Shown: piece after piece, positions 8,644 to 20,778 of the stretch
Layout: each line of letters opens with the position of its first letter
Position numbering within the stretch: the first letter of the stretch is position 1
Assembly (NCBI RefSeq): GCF_026184235.1
Contig: NZ_CP110806.1
Location: 2,604,001-2,668,000 of the forward strand
Source: Cellulomonas sp. S1-8
GTDB taxonomy: Bacteria; Actinomycetota; Actinomycetes; Actinomycetales; Cellulomonadaceae
DNA length: 64,000 nt
Direction of reading: 5' to 3'
Made by a program: the position numbers and the translations under genes
Notes under the pieces: model-generated
Told to the model about the DNA's origin: nothing
What the model saw: the letters and a program-made list of their open reading frames with translations, nothing else
The model's database searches: none

Positions 8644-9429
8644 TCAGCCGGGGGTCGGCGCGTCGACCGCCCCGCCGTAGCGGCGGTCGCGCCGCGCGTA
8701 CGTCTCGACCGCGCGCCACAGGTGCCGCCGGTCGACGTCGGGCCACGGCTCGTCGAGGAACACCATCTCGGCGTACGCCGACTGCCACAGCATGAAGTTC
8801 GAGATGCGCTGCTCCCCCGACGAGCGCAGGAACAGGTCGACGTCGGGCAGGTCCGGCTCGTCGAGGTACTGCTGCACGGTCTTCTCGGTCACGCGCTCGG
8901 GCTTGAGCCGGCCCGCGGCGACCTCGCGCGCGATGGCCTGCGCCGCGTCCGCGATCTCGGCGCGGCCCCCGTAGTTGACGCACATCGTCAGCGTGCACGT
9001 CGTGTTCTCGATCGTCTGCTGCTCGGCGACCTCGAGCTCGGTGATGACCGAGCGCCACAGGCGCGGCCGACGTCCCGCCCAGCGCACGCGCACGCCCCAG
9101 GAGTCCATGAGGTCACGGCGCCGACGCAGGACGTCGCGGTTGAAGCCCATGAGGAAGCGGACCTCGTCCGGCGAGCGCGACCAGTTCTCCGTCGAGAACG
9201 CGTACGCCGACACGTGCTGGACGCCGATCTCGATCGCCCCGGCCACGACGTCCAGGAGCGACGCCTCCCCCGCCCGGTGGCCCTCGACGCGGGGCAGCCC
9301 GCGGGCGTTCGCCCAGCGGCCGTTGCCGTCCATGACGATCGCCACGTGCCGCGGCACGAGCTCCCGGGGGATCTGCGGCGGCCGGGCACCGGAGGGGTGC
9401 GGGTAGGGCGGGACGGTCTCGCGTGGCAC
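8644..9429 (-). CDS. uppS: Isoprenyl transferase (undecaprenyl diphosphate synthase family)
   Basis: A cis-prenyltransferase of 261 residues that condenses isopentenyl diphosphate units to make the polyprenyl lipid carrier of cell-wall synthesis. Signature motifs in order: [14 protein letters not shown] with the catalytic Asp, [20 protein letters not shown], the strand [12 protein letters not shown], and [19 protein letters not shown] with the conserved Arg/Ser/Glu. Actinobacteria often carry two paralogues of different chain length; which one this is cannot be read from sequence. It sits next to recO as usual. Confidence 0.94.
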   Translation of the reverse strand: MPRETVPPYPHPSGARPPQIPRELVPRHVAIVMDGNGRWANARGLPRVEGHRAGEASLLDVVAGAIEIGVQHVSAYAFSTENWSRSPDEVRFLMGFNRDVLRRRRDLMDSWGVRVRWAGRRPRLWRSVITELEVAEQQTIENTTCTLTMCVNYGGRAEIADAAQAIAREVAAGRLKPERVTEKTVQQYLDEPDLPDVDLFLRSSGEQRISNFMLWQSAYAEMVFLDEPWPDVDRRHLWRAVETYARRDRRYGGAVDAPTPG

Positions 9430-9472
9430 ACCGACATCGTGCCACCCGGGCGTCGTGCGACGGGTCGGTCGG

Positions 9473-10204
9473 TCAGACCCGCTCCACCATGGGCAGCGAG
9501 CGCAGCCGCCGCTCCAGGTGGAACTGGCAGAACACCGCGACGAGCCCGTTGCCCTCGGCCCGGTGCCGCTCGGCGCTCGCGTCGGCGACGTCCCAGTCGC
9601 CCGACAGCAGCGCGGCCAGCAGCAGGAACGTCTCCGGCGCCGGAGCCGCGGCGCCGGGCGGGCGGCACGCCCCGCACACCGCGCCCCCCACCGCCGGGGC
9701 GAACGCGTGGTGGGGCCCGAGCGCGCCGCAGCGCGCACAGTCGGTGAAGCTCGGGGCCCAGCCGGCGACGGCGAGCGCCCGCAGCAGGTAGGAGTCGAGC
9801 ACCAGCCCGGCGGCGTGCGTGCGGGTGGCCAGCGCACGCACGGCGCCGACGAGCAGCCGGTACTGCTGCACCGACGGCTCACGCTCCGCCTCGACGAGCC
9901 GCTCGGCCGTCTCGAGCATCACCGTGCCCACGGTGTACAACGCGTAGTCCTCGCAGACCTGGCGCCCGTACGCCCCGAGCGTCTCGACCTGCGTGACGAC
10001 GTCGAGGTTGCGCCCGGTGCTCAGCTGCACGTCGATGTGCATGAACGGCTCGAGCCGGGACCCGAACCGCGACGTCGTGCGACGCACGCCCTTGCCGACC
10101 GCGCGCACCTTGCCGTGCTCGCGTGTCAGGAGGGTGACGATGCGGTCGGCCTCGCCCAGCTTGTGGGTGCGCAGCACGATCGCCTCGTCGCGGTAGAGGC
10201 TCAC
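9473..10204 (-). CDS. recO: DNA repair protein RecO
   Basis: RecF-pathway mediator that helps load RecA onto SSB-coated DNA and anneals strands. The 243 residues show the N-terminal OB fold ([24 protein letters not shown], then [24 protein letters not shown]), a helical middle part, and a four-Cys zinc finger CARCGA...CGAC at about residues 180-205. GTG start at 10204, and no stronger upstream alternative is seen. Confidence 0.94.
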   Translation of the reverse strand: MSLYRDEAIVLRTHKLGEADRIVTLLTREHGKVRAVGKGVRRTTSRFGSRLEPFMHIDVQLSTGRNLDVVTQVETLGAYGRQVCEDYALYTVGTVMLETAERLVEAEREPSVQQYRLLVGAVRALATRTHAAGLVLDSYLLRALAVAGWAPSFTDCARCGALGPHHAFAPAVGGAVCGACRPPGAAAPAPETFLLLAALLSGDWDVADASAERHRAEGNGLVAVFCQFHLERRLRSLPMVERV

Positions 10205-10279
10205 CGGCTCATTGTCCCCCGCACCGCCGACACCGCCCGCCGCGGCGCGCGGCCGCGGCGGGGGTGACGTGCGGGTGCC

Positions 10280-12167
<1,888 letters not shown>

Positions 12168-12248
12168 GCAGCGAGCGTGCACGCACGGCACGACCATACC
12201 CCCGCGTGCGCCCCGCCCCGCAACCCGCCGACGCCCGTCGGTCGGACC

Positions 12249-13733
12249 TCACCCCAGCACCACCACGTCGGTCGGGGTCAGGGCGACGACCCGGCCGGCG
12301 ACGGCACGGACCTCGACCAGGTCGGGCGGCAGGGCGATGCGCCACGCCTCGACACCGTCGCGCAGGCCGCGCGCGACGAGCACCTGGCCCAGCGACCCGA
12401 GCGGCTCGGGGACCAGCACGTGGACGCCGTCGGTCAGGGGGTGCGAACGCAGCTCCACGGTGAGCTCCTGCTCCCACAGGATCCTGCCGTCGGCGCCGTC
12501 CACCGCCCCGACCGACGCCTCGCCGGCCATCACCACGGTGCGGTCGACCACGGCGACCGGCGACATCGACGTCGACGTCGACCAGACCGTCGCGCCGTCG
12601 GCCGGCTGCGTCGCGAGCACCTTGTTGCCCCAGTCGAGCAGGATCTCGTCGAGCGACCCGTCACCCACGACGTCGACCGGCAGGGCGTGCACCGGTGCGC
12701 GCTCGGTGCCGTCGGCGTCGCGCAGGTGCCCGCCGAGCGCCGACGCCCACGTCGCGAACCCGCCGTCGGGCAGCCCGCTGACGAGGATGACCCGGCCGGG
12801 CGGGCCGTCGATCAGCACGGCACCCGTGCGGGCGTCGAGCACGGCCGTGGAGATCGCGACGAGTGCGACGACGTCGCCGTCACCCACGAGCGACGGGGCC
12901 GCGCGGACACCGCCGTTGTCGACCAGCGCGGCCGTCGAGGTCCAGGACCACTGCACCGTCCCGTCGATCCCGTCGCGCCGCTCGACGCGGACGCGGCGGT
13001 CCTCCAGACCCGTCGCCACGACGACGTCGTCCGCATGGCGCACGACGCCCAGCACGGTGCCGTCGTGCTCCCACGAGCCGCGTGGGGCACCGTCCGCCGG
13101 GTCGAGCGCGAGGAAGCGCATCGGGGGGACGTACGGGGTCGACTCCCCCGCGCTTCCGTACACGACGTTCGGCTCGGTCCAGGCGCACAGCAGCACCGCG
13201 TCGGGATCGGCACCCGCGGAGCACGCGACCGCGACCGACTCGAAACCCGCACCGGCCGGCTCGACGACGGGTACCTCCCACCGCACCTCCCCCGTGGCCG
13301 CCGCGGACGAGCGCACGACCCAGCGTCCGCCGGCGCCCGAGACCGTGACGATCGCGCCGCCCGCGGCCAGCACCGGGGTCGGGCCGTCGGCCCGGACGCG
13401 CCACAGGGTCGTCGGCACGGCCTCGAGGGGTCGCACGACGCCCGGCAGCGCCCCGAGCAGGTCGGCCCGCTCGCGGGCGGCGCGCTCGGCGACGGACGTG
13501 GCGATCGCCCCGGCCACGACCGCCACCACGAGGACGCCGACGAGCCAGGGCCACCAGCGCCGTCCGTCGCCGGTGTCCGCGGGCTCGCGGTCGGTGCCGT
13601 CCGGTCCCGGTCCGCCCGTCCCGTCGTCACCGTGGTGGTGGGCGCGCGACGACGGGGACGCGGGACCCGCGTCCTCGTCGTCGTCGACCAGCTCGACCGG
13701 CCGCATCCGTGAGGCCGGGCGCACCGCACCCAT
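12249..13733 (-). CDS. Membrane-anchored PQQ-like beta-propeller protein
   Basis: A 494-residue protein of unknown specific role. Residues 1-58 are a hydrophilic acidic cytoplasmic tail, and WWPWLVGVLVVAVVAGAIATSVA (about 59-81) is one transmembrane anchor. The rest is an extracytoplasmic beta-propeller built of repeats such as LDARTGAVLIDGPPG, AVDGADGRILWEQEL and RALDPADGAPRGSWEHDG-type blades, the W-x-x-D/G pattern of PQQ-like/quinoprotein repeats. No catalytic residues of quinoprotein dehydrogenases are visible, so a binding or scaffold role (BamB-like fold) is more likely. ATG 13733; it stands alone between leuA and the VOC gene. Confidence 0.7.
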   Translation of the reverse strand: MGAVRPASRMRPVELVDDDEDAGPASPSSRAHHHGDDGTGGPGPDGTDREPADTGDGRRWWPWLVGVLVVAVVAGAIATSVAERAARERADLLGALPGVVRPLEAVPTTLWRVRADGPTPVLAAGGAIVTVSGAGGRWVVRSSAAATGEVRWEVPVVEPAGAGFESVAVACSAGADPDAVLLCAWTEPNVVYGSAGESTPYVPPMRFLALDPADGAPRGSWEHDGTVLGVVRHADDVVVATGLEDRRVRVERRDGIDGTVQWSWTSTAALVDNGGVRAAPSLVGDGDVVALVAISTAVLDARTGAVLIDGPPGRVILVSGLPDGGFATWASALGGHLRDADGTERAPVHALPVDVVGDGSLDEILLDWGNKVLATQPADGATVWSTSTSMSPVAVVDRTVVMAGEASVGAVDGADGRILWEQELTVELRSHPLTDGVHVLVPEPLGSLGQVLVARGLRDGVEAWRIALPPDLVEVRAVAGRVVALTPTDVVVLG

Positions 13734-13747
13734 GACCTGAGCCTAGG

Positions 13748-14155
13748 TCACACGTCCAGGCCCGGGCCGTCCGGCTGCTCGACCCACTGGACGAGCTGCC
13801 ACACGATGCCGTTGGGGTCCGCGAACTGGCAGTACCGCTCGCCCCACGGCTCGGTCTCGGGGGCGGTCACGACCTCCGCACCGGCGGCCGCGATCCGGGC
13901 GTACTCCGCGTCGAGGTCCTCGACGACGAACGCGATCAACAGGCCCTCACCGGCGGGGCCGGCGATCCGTGCGGGCTTGAACGTCGCCAGCCCCGTGCGC
14001 AGCAGCGCGACGTTGAAGCCGGTGTCCGGGTGGGTGACGGCGATGAAGCCGTCGGCGGACATCTCCTGCGTGAAGCCGAGGTGGGTGAGCAGGAAGTCGG
14101 CCGACGCCGCCGGGTCGGCGACGTTCAGGGACAGCGCGGAGGCGGTGATGCGCAT
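13748..14155 (-). CDS. VOC-family protein, divergent from TetR regulator
   Basis: A 135-residue glyoxalase/dioxygenase-superfamily protein: opening strand RITASALSLNVADPAASADFLLTHLGF, centre LLIAFVVEDLDAEYARI, closing QFADPNGIVWQLVQWV. The C-terminal Glu/His pattern is partly kept, so metal binding is possible. A strong ribosome binding site (GAGAGGAACC) precedes ATG 14155. It is transcribed divergently from the TetR gene with a shared inverted repeat between them, so it is the likely target of that regulator. Substrate unknown; detoxification is a guess from the pairing. Confidence 0.85.
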   Translation of the reverse strand: MRITASALSLNVADPAASADFLLTHLGFTQEMSADGFIAVTHPDTGFNVALLRTGLATFKPARIAGPAGEGLLIAFVVEDLDAEYARIAAAGAEVVTAPETEPWGERYCQFADPNGIVWQLVQWVEQPDGPGLDV

Positions 14156-14174
14156 GATGGTTCCTCTCGAAAGG

Positions 14175-14201
14175 GGTATCTTGTGCACCGTACAAGGTAT
14201 C
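14175..14201. promoter_or_regulatory. Imperfect inverted repeat between VOC and tetR genes, candidate TetR operator
   Basis: GGTATCTTGT (14175-14184) and ACAAGGTATC (14192-14201) pair at 8 of 10 positions around a 7-base centre. The site lies 20 bases from the VOC start and 29 from the tetR start, as expected for a shared operator. Confidence 0.55.
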
Positions 14202-14229
14202 CGCTCAGCGTTGTATTCCCGGAGGACCG

Positions 14230-14970
14230 ATGGCACGCGAGCTCGTCGACCTGCTGTGGCGCGACCACCCCGCCGCCCCCGCCGCCGGGGCGCGCGGTCC
14301 GCGGTCCAAGGTGACGACGACGCGGTGCGTCGAGGAGGCCGTCGCCCTGGCCGACGACGACGGGCTGGACGCCGTGAGCGTGCGCCGGCTCGGTGCCCGC
14401 CTCGGTGTCGCCGCCAACGCGCTCTACACGCACGTCGGGTCGCGCGACGACCTCCTCGTCCTCATGGCCGACACGGTCCGGGCGCGCCAGGCACGGCCCA
14501 CTGGCACCGGCACCTGGCGCGACCGCGTGCGGCAGGTGGCCGACGCCGACCTCGCGCTCTACGACGCCCACCCGTGGCTGCTCGACGTCACCGACCAGCG
14601 CACCGCGTTCGGCCCCGGCACGATCGCCGCCTACGACCACCAGCTGCACGCGTTCGACGGCACCGGCCTGGGCGACGTCGACCGCGACGCGGCCCTGACG
14701 TTCCTGTCCGACTTCGTCCGCGCGTCCGCACGGGCCCGCCGACCCGACCCGCACGCCGCGGACATGGCACTCGTCTGGTCCGCGTGGAGCGAGCGGCTCA
14801 CGGGCTACGTCGGCGAGCGGTACGCGCTCGCCCGCCGCGTCGGAGCGGCCGCCGGCGCGGCCATGGACGCCCCGTACAGCGCCGAGCACGCGTGGCGCTT
14901 CGGCCTGGAGCGCGTGCTCGACGCACTCGGCGCCCTCGTCGCGCGGGCGGGCACCGACCCGGCGCGCTAG
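14230..14970 (+). CDS. TetR/AcrR-family transcriptional regulator
   Basis: A 246-residue repressor. The N-terminal HTH covers about residues 25-75: RCVEEAVALADDDGLDAVSVRRLGARLGVAANALYTHVGSRDDLL, in which A-N-A-L-Y-x-H-V is the recognition helix. The C-terminal domain resembles the TetR_C family of tetracycline-type repressors (helices around YDAHPWLLDV and WSERLTGYVGERYALA). It probably controls itself and the divergent VOC gene. Its TAG overlaps the TAG of the convergent RDD-FHA gene by sharing bases 14967-14970. Confidence 0.9.
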   Translation: MARELVDLLWRDHPAAPAAGARGPRSKVTTTRCVEEAVALADDDGLDAVSVRRLGARLGVAANALYTHVGSRDDLLVLMADTVRARQARPTGTGTWRDRVRQVADADLALYDAHPWLLDVTDQRTAFGPGTIAAYDHQLHAFDGTGLGDVDRDAALTFLSDFVRASARARRPDPHAADMALVWSAWSERLTGYVGERYALARRVGAAAGAAMDAPYSAEHAWRFGLERVLDALGALVARAGTDPAR

Positions 14971-16211
14971 CGGGTCGGGGCCGGACCCGACCGCGGCGCG
15001 GGCATCGCCACGACCCGCAGGGACCGGTCGCCGAACACGACGACCGCGCCCTCGCGCAGCCGGACCGGGTGGTCCACGCGGCACACGACCTGCCCCCCGT
15101 CCGGCAGCGTCACGACCGTCCCGTTGGTCGAGCCGCGGTCCACGACCCAGGAGCCGCCGGCGCCGTCGACCGCGAGCTGCAGGTGCGTCTTGGAGACCGA
15201 GCGGGTCGGGTCCACGACGCGCACGACCTGCACCTCGGCCCCCGGCGACGGGTTGCGTCCGACGAGCGCGAGCCGCTCGACGGTGAGCACGCGGCCGTCG
15301 TCGAGCGCGACGCGCAGACCGGGCGACGTCGCCGCCCGCGGCTCGGGCACCACGTCGGCACGCGGGGCCGCCGGGCGCGTCAGCTCGAGCTCGGGTGCGA
15401 GGCCGAACGCGAGCGTCGGCGCCGCCCGCACGACCGGGATCGCCCGGGTGTCGAGGTCCGGCGCCGCGCGCTGCGGGTGCAGCGGCGCGAGCACCAGGCC
15501 ACCCGCGGGCGTCGCGGGCGGCGGTGGCGTCGCGGACGTGACGGGTGCTGCGGCGGCAGGCCGGGCTGCCGCACCCGCTGCTGGCGACGCGTCGGCCGGG
15601 GGCGCCGGGGGCCGGAACGGCTCGTCGGAAGCCTCGGGGCTGCCACCCGCCCGGCCGCTCCCGGCGCGGGCCGCCGCGCGGCGCACCGGCGCCGCGGTCG
15701 TCCCGCGTGCACCCGTCGCCCGCGTCGCGCTCACGCGCAGCACCTCGGCGTCGACGGCGCGGTCGTGCCACCCCCGCCGTCGGCCGGTCCGGTCGAGCAA
15801 CGGCGACAGGAGCACCACGAGGTGACCCACCGCGAGGACGAGCGCACCGGCCGCGACGACCAGCCCGCGCACGAGGACCCGGCCCGGGCCGATCGGGCGC
15901 CGGCTGTGCACGTCGACGGTCCGGACCCCGAGCAGGCGTCGTCCCAGCGTCCAGCCGTACCGCCCGTGCGCGAGCCACTGCGCCACCGTGACGGCCAGCG
16001 CGAGCAGCGTCCCCGCCACCAGCAGGGGGGCAGGCACGACGGGGACCTGGTCGACGCCGTCGCGCACGGCCGCGACCGCCCGCAGCGCCGTGGCCAGCAC
16101 CACGCCGCCGCCCAGCAGCAGCACGACCACCTGGTCGACGAGCACCGCGAGGAACCGCCGGCCCAGGCCGGCCGGCCGGTCGTCGAGGTCGGTCGCTGGT
16201 CGGACGGTCAT
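14967..16211 (-). CDS. RDD-FHA membrane protein
   Basis: A 414-residue protein and the last gene of the kinase/Fn3 block. Residues about 1-160 form an RDD domain with three membrane segments (LGRRFLAVLVDQVVVLL...; WTLGRRLLGVRTVD; GHLVVLLSPLLDRTGRRRGWHDRAVD). A Pro/Ala-rich linker follows (about 185-250). Residues about 310-405 form a forkhead-associated domain: LVGRNPSPGAEVQ, SVSKTHLQLAV, STNGT. FHA domains bind phosphothreonine, so this is a candidate substrate or effector of the kinase encoded 11 kb upstream in the same block. It overlaps the transglutaminase-fold gene by 4 bases (ATGA). Confidence 0.88.
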   Translation of the reverse strand: MTVRPATDLDDRPAGLGRRFLAVLVDQVVVLLLGGGVVLATALRAVAAVRDGVDQVPVVPAPLLVAGTLLALAVTVAQWLAHGRYGWTLGRRLLGVRTVDVHSRRPIGPGRVLVRGLVVAAGALVLAVGHLVVLLSPLLDRTGRRRGWHDRAVDAEVLRVSATRATGARGTTAAPVRRAAARAGSGRAGGSPEASDEPFRPPAPPADASPAAGAAARPAAAAPVTSATPPPPATPAGGLVLAPLHPQRAAPDLDTRAIPVVRAAPTLAFGLAPELELTRPAAPRADVVPEPRAATSPGLRVALDDGRVLTVERLALVGRNPSPGAEVQVVRVVDPTRSVSKTHLQLAVDGAGGSWVVDRGSTNGTVVTLPDGGQVVCRVDHPVRLREGAVVVFGDRSLRVVAMPAPRSGPAPTR

Positions 16212-18592
16212 CGTTCACCTCGGCGGGCTCGGCGGGTCGTGCGGGTCTGGCTCTGCGTCGTCGCGGGCGGTCGCGCGGCCCGCGTGCGCGGTGGACGCGG
16301 CTGCGACCGCGCCGCCCGCCGCAACGACGCCAGCGACGCCCGCGTCCGGACGCGCCCGCGCCACGGCAGGGTCCGCCGCAGCGCCCCGACGGTCGCGTCG
16401 ACGTCCGCCCAGTACGCCTCGACCTCGGAACTGTCGGGCGTGCCGGCGGCGAACACCGCGCGGTCGGCGCGGCGCGCGAGCGCCTCGACCCGCGCCGCGA
16501 CCGCCGGGTGGCGGCCTGCGAGGGTGGCGGACCAGTCGCGCGCCGTCTCCCGGCGCGTCGCGGCAGCCGGCGGTACCCCGCCCATGTCGCGTGCGGTGTC
16601 GACGACCTCGTCCCACCCGCCCGCGACCCGGCGCACCGGGTCCGCGGCCCGGCGTCGACGCCGCCGCCGCCGCGCCTTCAGCGCGACCACCACGAGCAAC
16701 GGGGACAGCAGCACCAGGACGCCACCGAGCCCGATCCCCGTCCACGCCGCGATCCGCAGCCACGTCGCGAGCCCGGAGTCGTCGGCGGCCGGGTCCTCTG
16801 CCTGCGGCTGCTCGGTGTCGTCGTCGGGGGGCGTGACCCGGTCGGGCGGCAGGGCGGGCGGCTGCACGACCTGCGGCTGCGGGTCGGTGTCCGTCTCCTC
16901 CTGCTCCTGCTCGGGGGTGCGCGAGCGCGGCGGCGTCACGTCGAAGGGCACCCAGCCGTGCCCCGCGAACGCCACCTCGACCCACGCCTGGACGTCGCGT
17001 CCGCGGATCTCGACGGCACCGTCCTCGTCGGTCGGCACGACGACCTCGCCGTCGCCCTCGTCGTCGTCGCCGGACCCGGGGTCGAAGCCGAGCACGACGC
17101 GCGCGGGCAGCCCCATCTCGCGGATCATGAGCGCCGCGGCCGCCGCGTACTGCTCGCCGTCGCCGACCGTCACCTCGCCCGCCAGCAGGTCCGCGAGGCG
17201 CGCGGCGCCGTGACCGGCCAGCGAGGGGTGGTCGCCCGCGTCGGTCAGGCCGTGGCTGAAGTAGCCCTGCTCCGCCAGCTGCGTCGAGATCGCGCGGGCG
17301 ACCTGGACGTGTGTGCCCGCGTCGCGCGCGATGTCGGCCGCGGCGACGACGACCGCCTGCGGCACGCCGCTCGGCGCCGGCTGCACGACGGGCCCCGGGG
17401 CGGCCCCGCCGATCGTCTCGTCGTCGGGCACGGTGGGCACCACCACGTCCAGCGTGTAGGTCATGCCCTCGCGCACCCCCGACGTGAGGACCGCGGCACC
17501 AGTCGCGTCGTTGTACCGCAGGTCCCCGGTGACGCGTCCGAGGTCGATGGAACGGGCCTGCCCGACGGTCGGCAGCCACACGCCCTGCAACGCCCCGACC
17601 GTGACCTCGACGCGCGCCGACTCGCCCCGCACCGCGACGTCGAGCCGGTCGCCGACGCGCCGGAACTCGCCCGAGGCCTGCGCCGACCCGTCACCGGCGA
17701 CGTTGAACACCACGCCGTCGTACCGGTCGAACGTCGCCAGCCGGACCCGCGCACCCTGCGGCAGCCCGTCGACGGTCATCAGCACCGTCTCGTCGAGCTT
17801 GACCAGGCGGCGGAACGAGGCCAGGGGGCTCGGGTAGTCGCGTGGGTCGAACGGCGGCACGATCTCGTCGCGGACGACGACGCGCGGCTGGTCGGCGACG
17901 ACCAGCGGACCGCCCAGCAGGCCGCCCGTGGCCGCGACCACCGCCAGCACACCGGTCGCGACGAGACGCCGCGGCCGCCACGACCCCGTCCGCCACGCCG
18001 CCCACGTCAGCAGCAGCGCCGCGAGCAGCGTGCCCGCCACGGTCGGCGGCACCGGGGGCTGCCGCGTCCCCAGCGCGACGGCGCCGACCAGGACGAGCAG
18101 CGGCACGAGCCCGGCGGCCGCGGCCACCGCGGCGCGGCGCACGCGCAGCGTCAGCGACAGCGCCGCGGCGGTCCCGACGAGCGCGAGCAGGAACGCCGCG
18201 ACGAGCAGCGTGCCGGCGGTGCCCACGGGCGGCTGCAGCGTGAGGACCTGCTTCCACGTCGACGCCGCGCCGCGGGCCAGCGCGACGAACGTCGCGGGAG
18301 TCGGCAGCACGCCGCCGATCGTCGTCGACGGCGCCGCGAGCGCTCCCCCTGCCAGGGCGTACACGCCGACGAGGACCGCGACCACCACGAGCGCCGACCA
18401 CCGGCGCAGCGCACCGACCACCGCGACGCCGGCGCCGAGCAGGACCCCGCCCACCAGCGCCGGCAGCACCGCCGCGGTGCCGTAGGCGGGCAGCAGGGGC
18501 GTCAGCGCCAGGCCGACCGCGACCAGCAGCACGAGCACGTCGCGCACGGCGTCCGCGGGCTCGCGCACACCGATCCGCTGTCCCGGCCTCAT
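16208..18592 (-). CDS. TgpA-like membrane protein with catalytically degenerate transglutaminase domain
   Basis: A 794-residue protein. The N-terminal 220 residues carry about seven hydrophobic segments (DUF3488/TgpA layout). The extracytoplasmic part contains a transglutaminase-fold domain at about 440-560, and a further membrane segment (about 620-645) is followed by a basic cytoplasmic tail. The catalytic triad is broken: the Cys position in GDGEQYA is Gly479 (codon at 17156-17158), the His position in VQAWVEV is Gln535, and only the Asp of WVPFDVTP (551) remains. The structural motif REMGLPARVVLGF is intact. It is therefore probably a pseudoenzyme used for binding. It lies 25 bases after the DUF58 gene. 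Confidence 0.85.
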   Translation of the reverse strand: MRPGQRIGVREPADAVRDVLVLLVAVGLALTPLLPAYGTAAVLPALVGGVLLGAGVAVVGALRRWSALVVVAVLVGVYALAGGALAAPSTTIGGVLPTPATFVALARGAASTWKQVLTLQPPVGTAGTLLVAAFLLALVGTAAALSLTLRVRRAAVAAAAGLVPLLVLVGAVALGTRQPPVPPTVAGTLLAALLLTWAAWRTGSWRPRRLVATGVLAVVAATGGLLGGPLVVADQPRVVVRDEIVPPFDPRDYPSPLASFRRLVKLDETVLMTVDGLPQGARVRLATFDRYDGVVFNVAGDGSAQASGEFRRVGDRLDVAVRGESARVEVTVGALQGVWLPTVGQARSIDLGRVTGDLRYNDATGAAVLTSGVREGMTYTLDVVVPTVPDDETIGGAAPGPVVQPAPSGVPQAVVVAAADIARDAGTHVQVARAISTQLAEQGYFSHGLTDAGDHPSLAGHGAARLADLLAGEVTVGDGEQYAAAAALMIREMGLPARVVLGFDPGSGDDDEGDGEVVVPTDEDGAVEIRGRDVQAWVEVAFAGHGWVPFDVTPPRSRTPEQEQEETDTDPQPQVVQPPALPPDRVTPPDDDTEQPQAEDPAADDSGLATWLRIAAWTGIGLGGVLVLLSPLLVVVALKARRRRRRRRAADPVRRVAGGWDEVVDTARDMGGVPPAAATRRETARDWSATLAGRHPAVAARVEALARRADRAVFAAGTPDSSEVEAYWADVDATVGALRRTLPWRGRVRTRASLASLRRAARSQPRPPRTRAARPPATTQSQTRTTRRARRGER

Positions 18593-18617
18593 CGCCCGCC
18601 CCCGGGTGCCGCGGCGC

Positions 18618-19766
18618 TCATCCGACCACCCGGCGCAGCGCCCGCGGCAGGTCCGCGAGGCTCCCGACGGTCGCGAGCGTCAGCGCGCCCTGCGTGCGGA
18701 CCGCGACGTCCTGGTCGAGCGCGCAGCGGATCACGACCGCGCGCGTGCCGGTGGGCAGCGCGCGGGCCCCGAGCCGCAGGTCCGCGTCCGACGGGGCCCC
18801 GCCGGTCACGAGGAACGCGACGGACGCGTCCGGCGTCTCGCGCACGACACGGCGCCCCAGCAGCACGACCCCGGCGCCCGCGGGCGACCAGGACAGCCGC
18901 GCGCAGTCGTCGAGCAGCAGCGGGGGCGTCCCGGTGCGCAGCCGGCCCGCACCCGCGAGGACCTCGACGTCCCGCTCGTCCCGGATCGCCTGCACGGCGA
19001 CCGACGCGGCGACCGAGACGGCCAGCTCGAGCTCGTCGGGGTGGGCGTAGTCGCCGACGGCGGTCGCGAGCGCGATCGAGGTGAGGGTGCGGCGCGTGTC
19101 CTCGAACTGCTTGACCATGAGCTTCCCGCGGCGTGCCGTGGTGCGCCAGTGGATGTAGCGGCGGTCGTCGCCGGCCACGTAGTCACGCAGCGCGTGGAAG
19201 TTCAGGTCGGAGTCGGACAGGTCGCGCGTCGCCTGACCCTCGAGGTCACGCAGCAGCCCCGCGTTGGCGCCGCCCAGCGCGACGACCTCGGGGTGGACGA
19301 ACAGCTCGGCCGGCTCGGTCCACCGCAGGCGGCGCTGCAGCAGGCCCAGCGGGTCGCCGCGGCGGGAGACCACGGGTCCCACGACGATCACGGCGCGCCG
19401 GTGCGTGGGCACCGCGAACAGGTCGTCGTGGCCGCCGCCCGGCGGCAGGCTCGGCACGGAGAGCTCCACGACGCGGTCCCCCACCGGCAGGTCGACCTGC
19501 GACGGGAGCGACCGGCGCCGGGCCGCGTTGTGCACGTCGACACGCCCGACGGCGCGCTGCCCGATGCGCACGCGGTGGTCCGCCAGGTCGAGCACGACGC
19601 GGTAGCGCGTGCGCCCCACGGTCATGAGGAGCGACACGACGACCACACCGAGCAGCGCCACACCCAGCGCGGCGAGCTCGCCCCAGCCGAGCAGGCGTCC
19701 CGCCACGAGGGCGACGAGCGCCAGGACGGCGACCCCCCACCCGAGGGGCGCGACGCGCAGACCCAT
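18618..19766 (-). CDS. DUF58-domain membrane protein
   Basis: A 382-residue protein with two N-terminal membrane segments (about residues 7-47), then a long extracytoplasmic or membrane-associated region. The DUF58 signature is at about residues 195-225: LRDYVAGDDRRYIHWRTTARRGKLMVKQFE-type sequence, with the invariant G-D-x-R-x-I-x-W pattern. DUF58 proteins nearly always travel with MoxR ATPases, as here (the MoxR gene ends 3 bases downstream on the other side of the junction), and are thought to be partners of these ATPases. Biochemical role not established. Confidence 0.9.
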   Translation of the reverse strand: MGLRVAPLGWGVAVLALVALVAGRLLGWGELAALGVALLGVVVVSLLMTVGRTRYRVVLDLADHRVRIGQRAVGRVDVHNAARRRSLPSQVDLPVGDRVVELSVPSLPPGGGHDDLFAVPTHRRAVIVVGPVVSRRGDPLGLLQRRLRWTEPAELFVHPEVVALGGANAGLLRDLEGQATRDLSDSDLNFHALRDYVAGDDRRYIHWRTTARRGKLMVKQFEDTRRTLTSIALATAVGDYAHPDELELAVSVAASVAVQAIRDERDVEVLAGAGRLRTGTPPLLLDDCARLSWSPAGAGVVLLGRRVVRETPDASVAFLVTGGAPSDADLRLGARALPTGTRAVVIRCALDQDVAVRTQGALTLATVGSLADLPRALRRVVG

Positions 19767-19769
19767 GGC

Positions 19770-20726
<957 letters not shown>

Positions 20727-20778
20727 CTGCGGGGGCTCCAGTCCAGGGGGTGGGTCGGTCGGCGGGGCGCGGGGGGCG

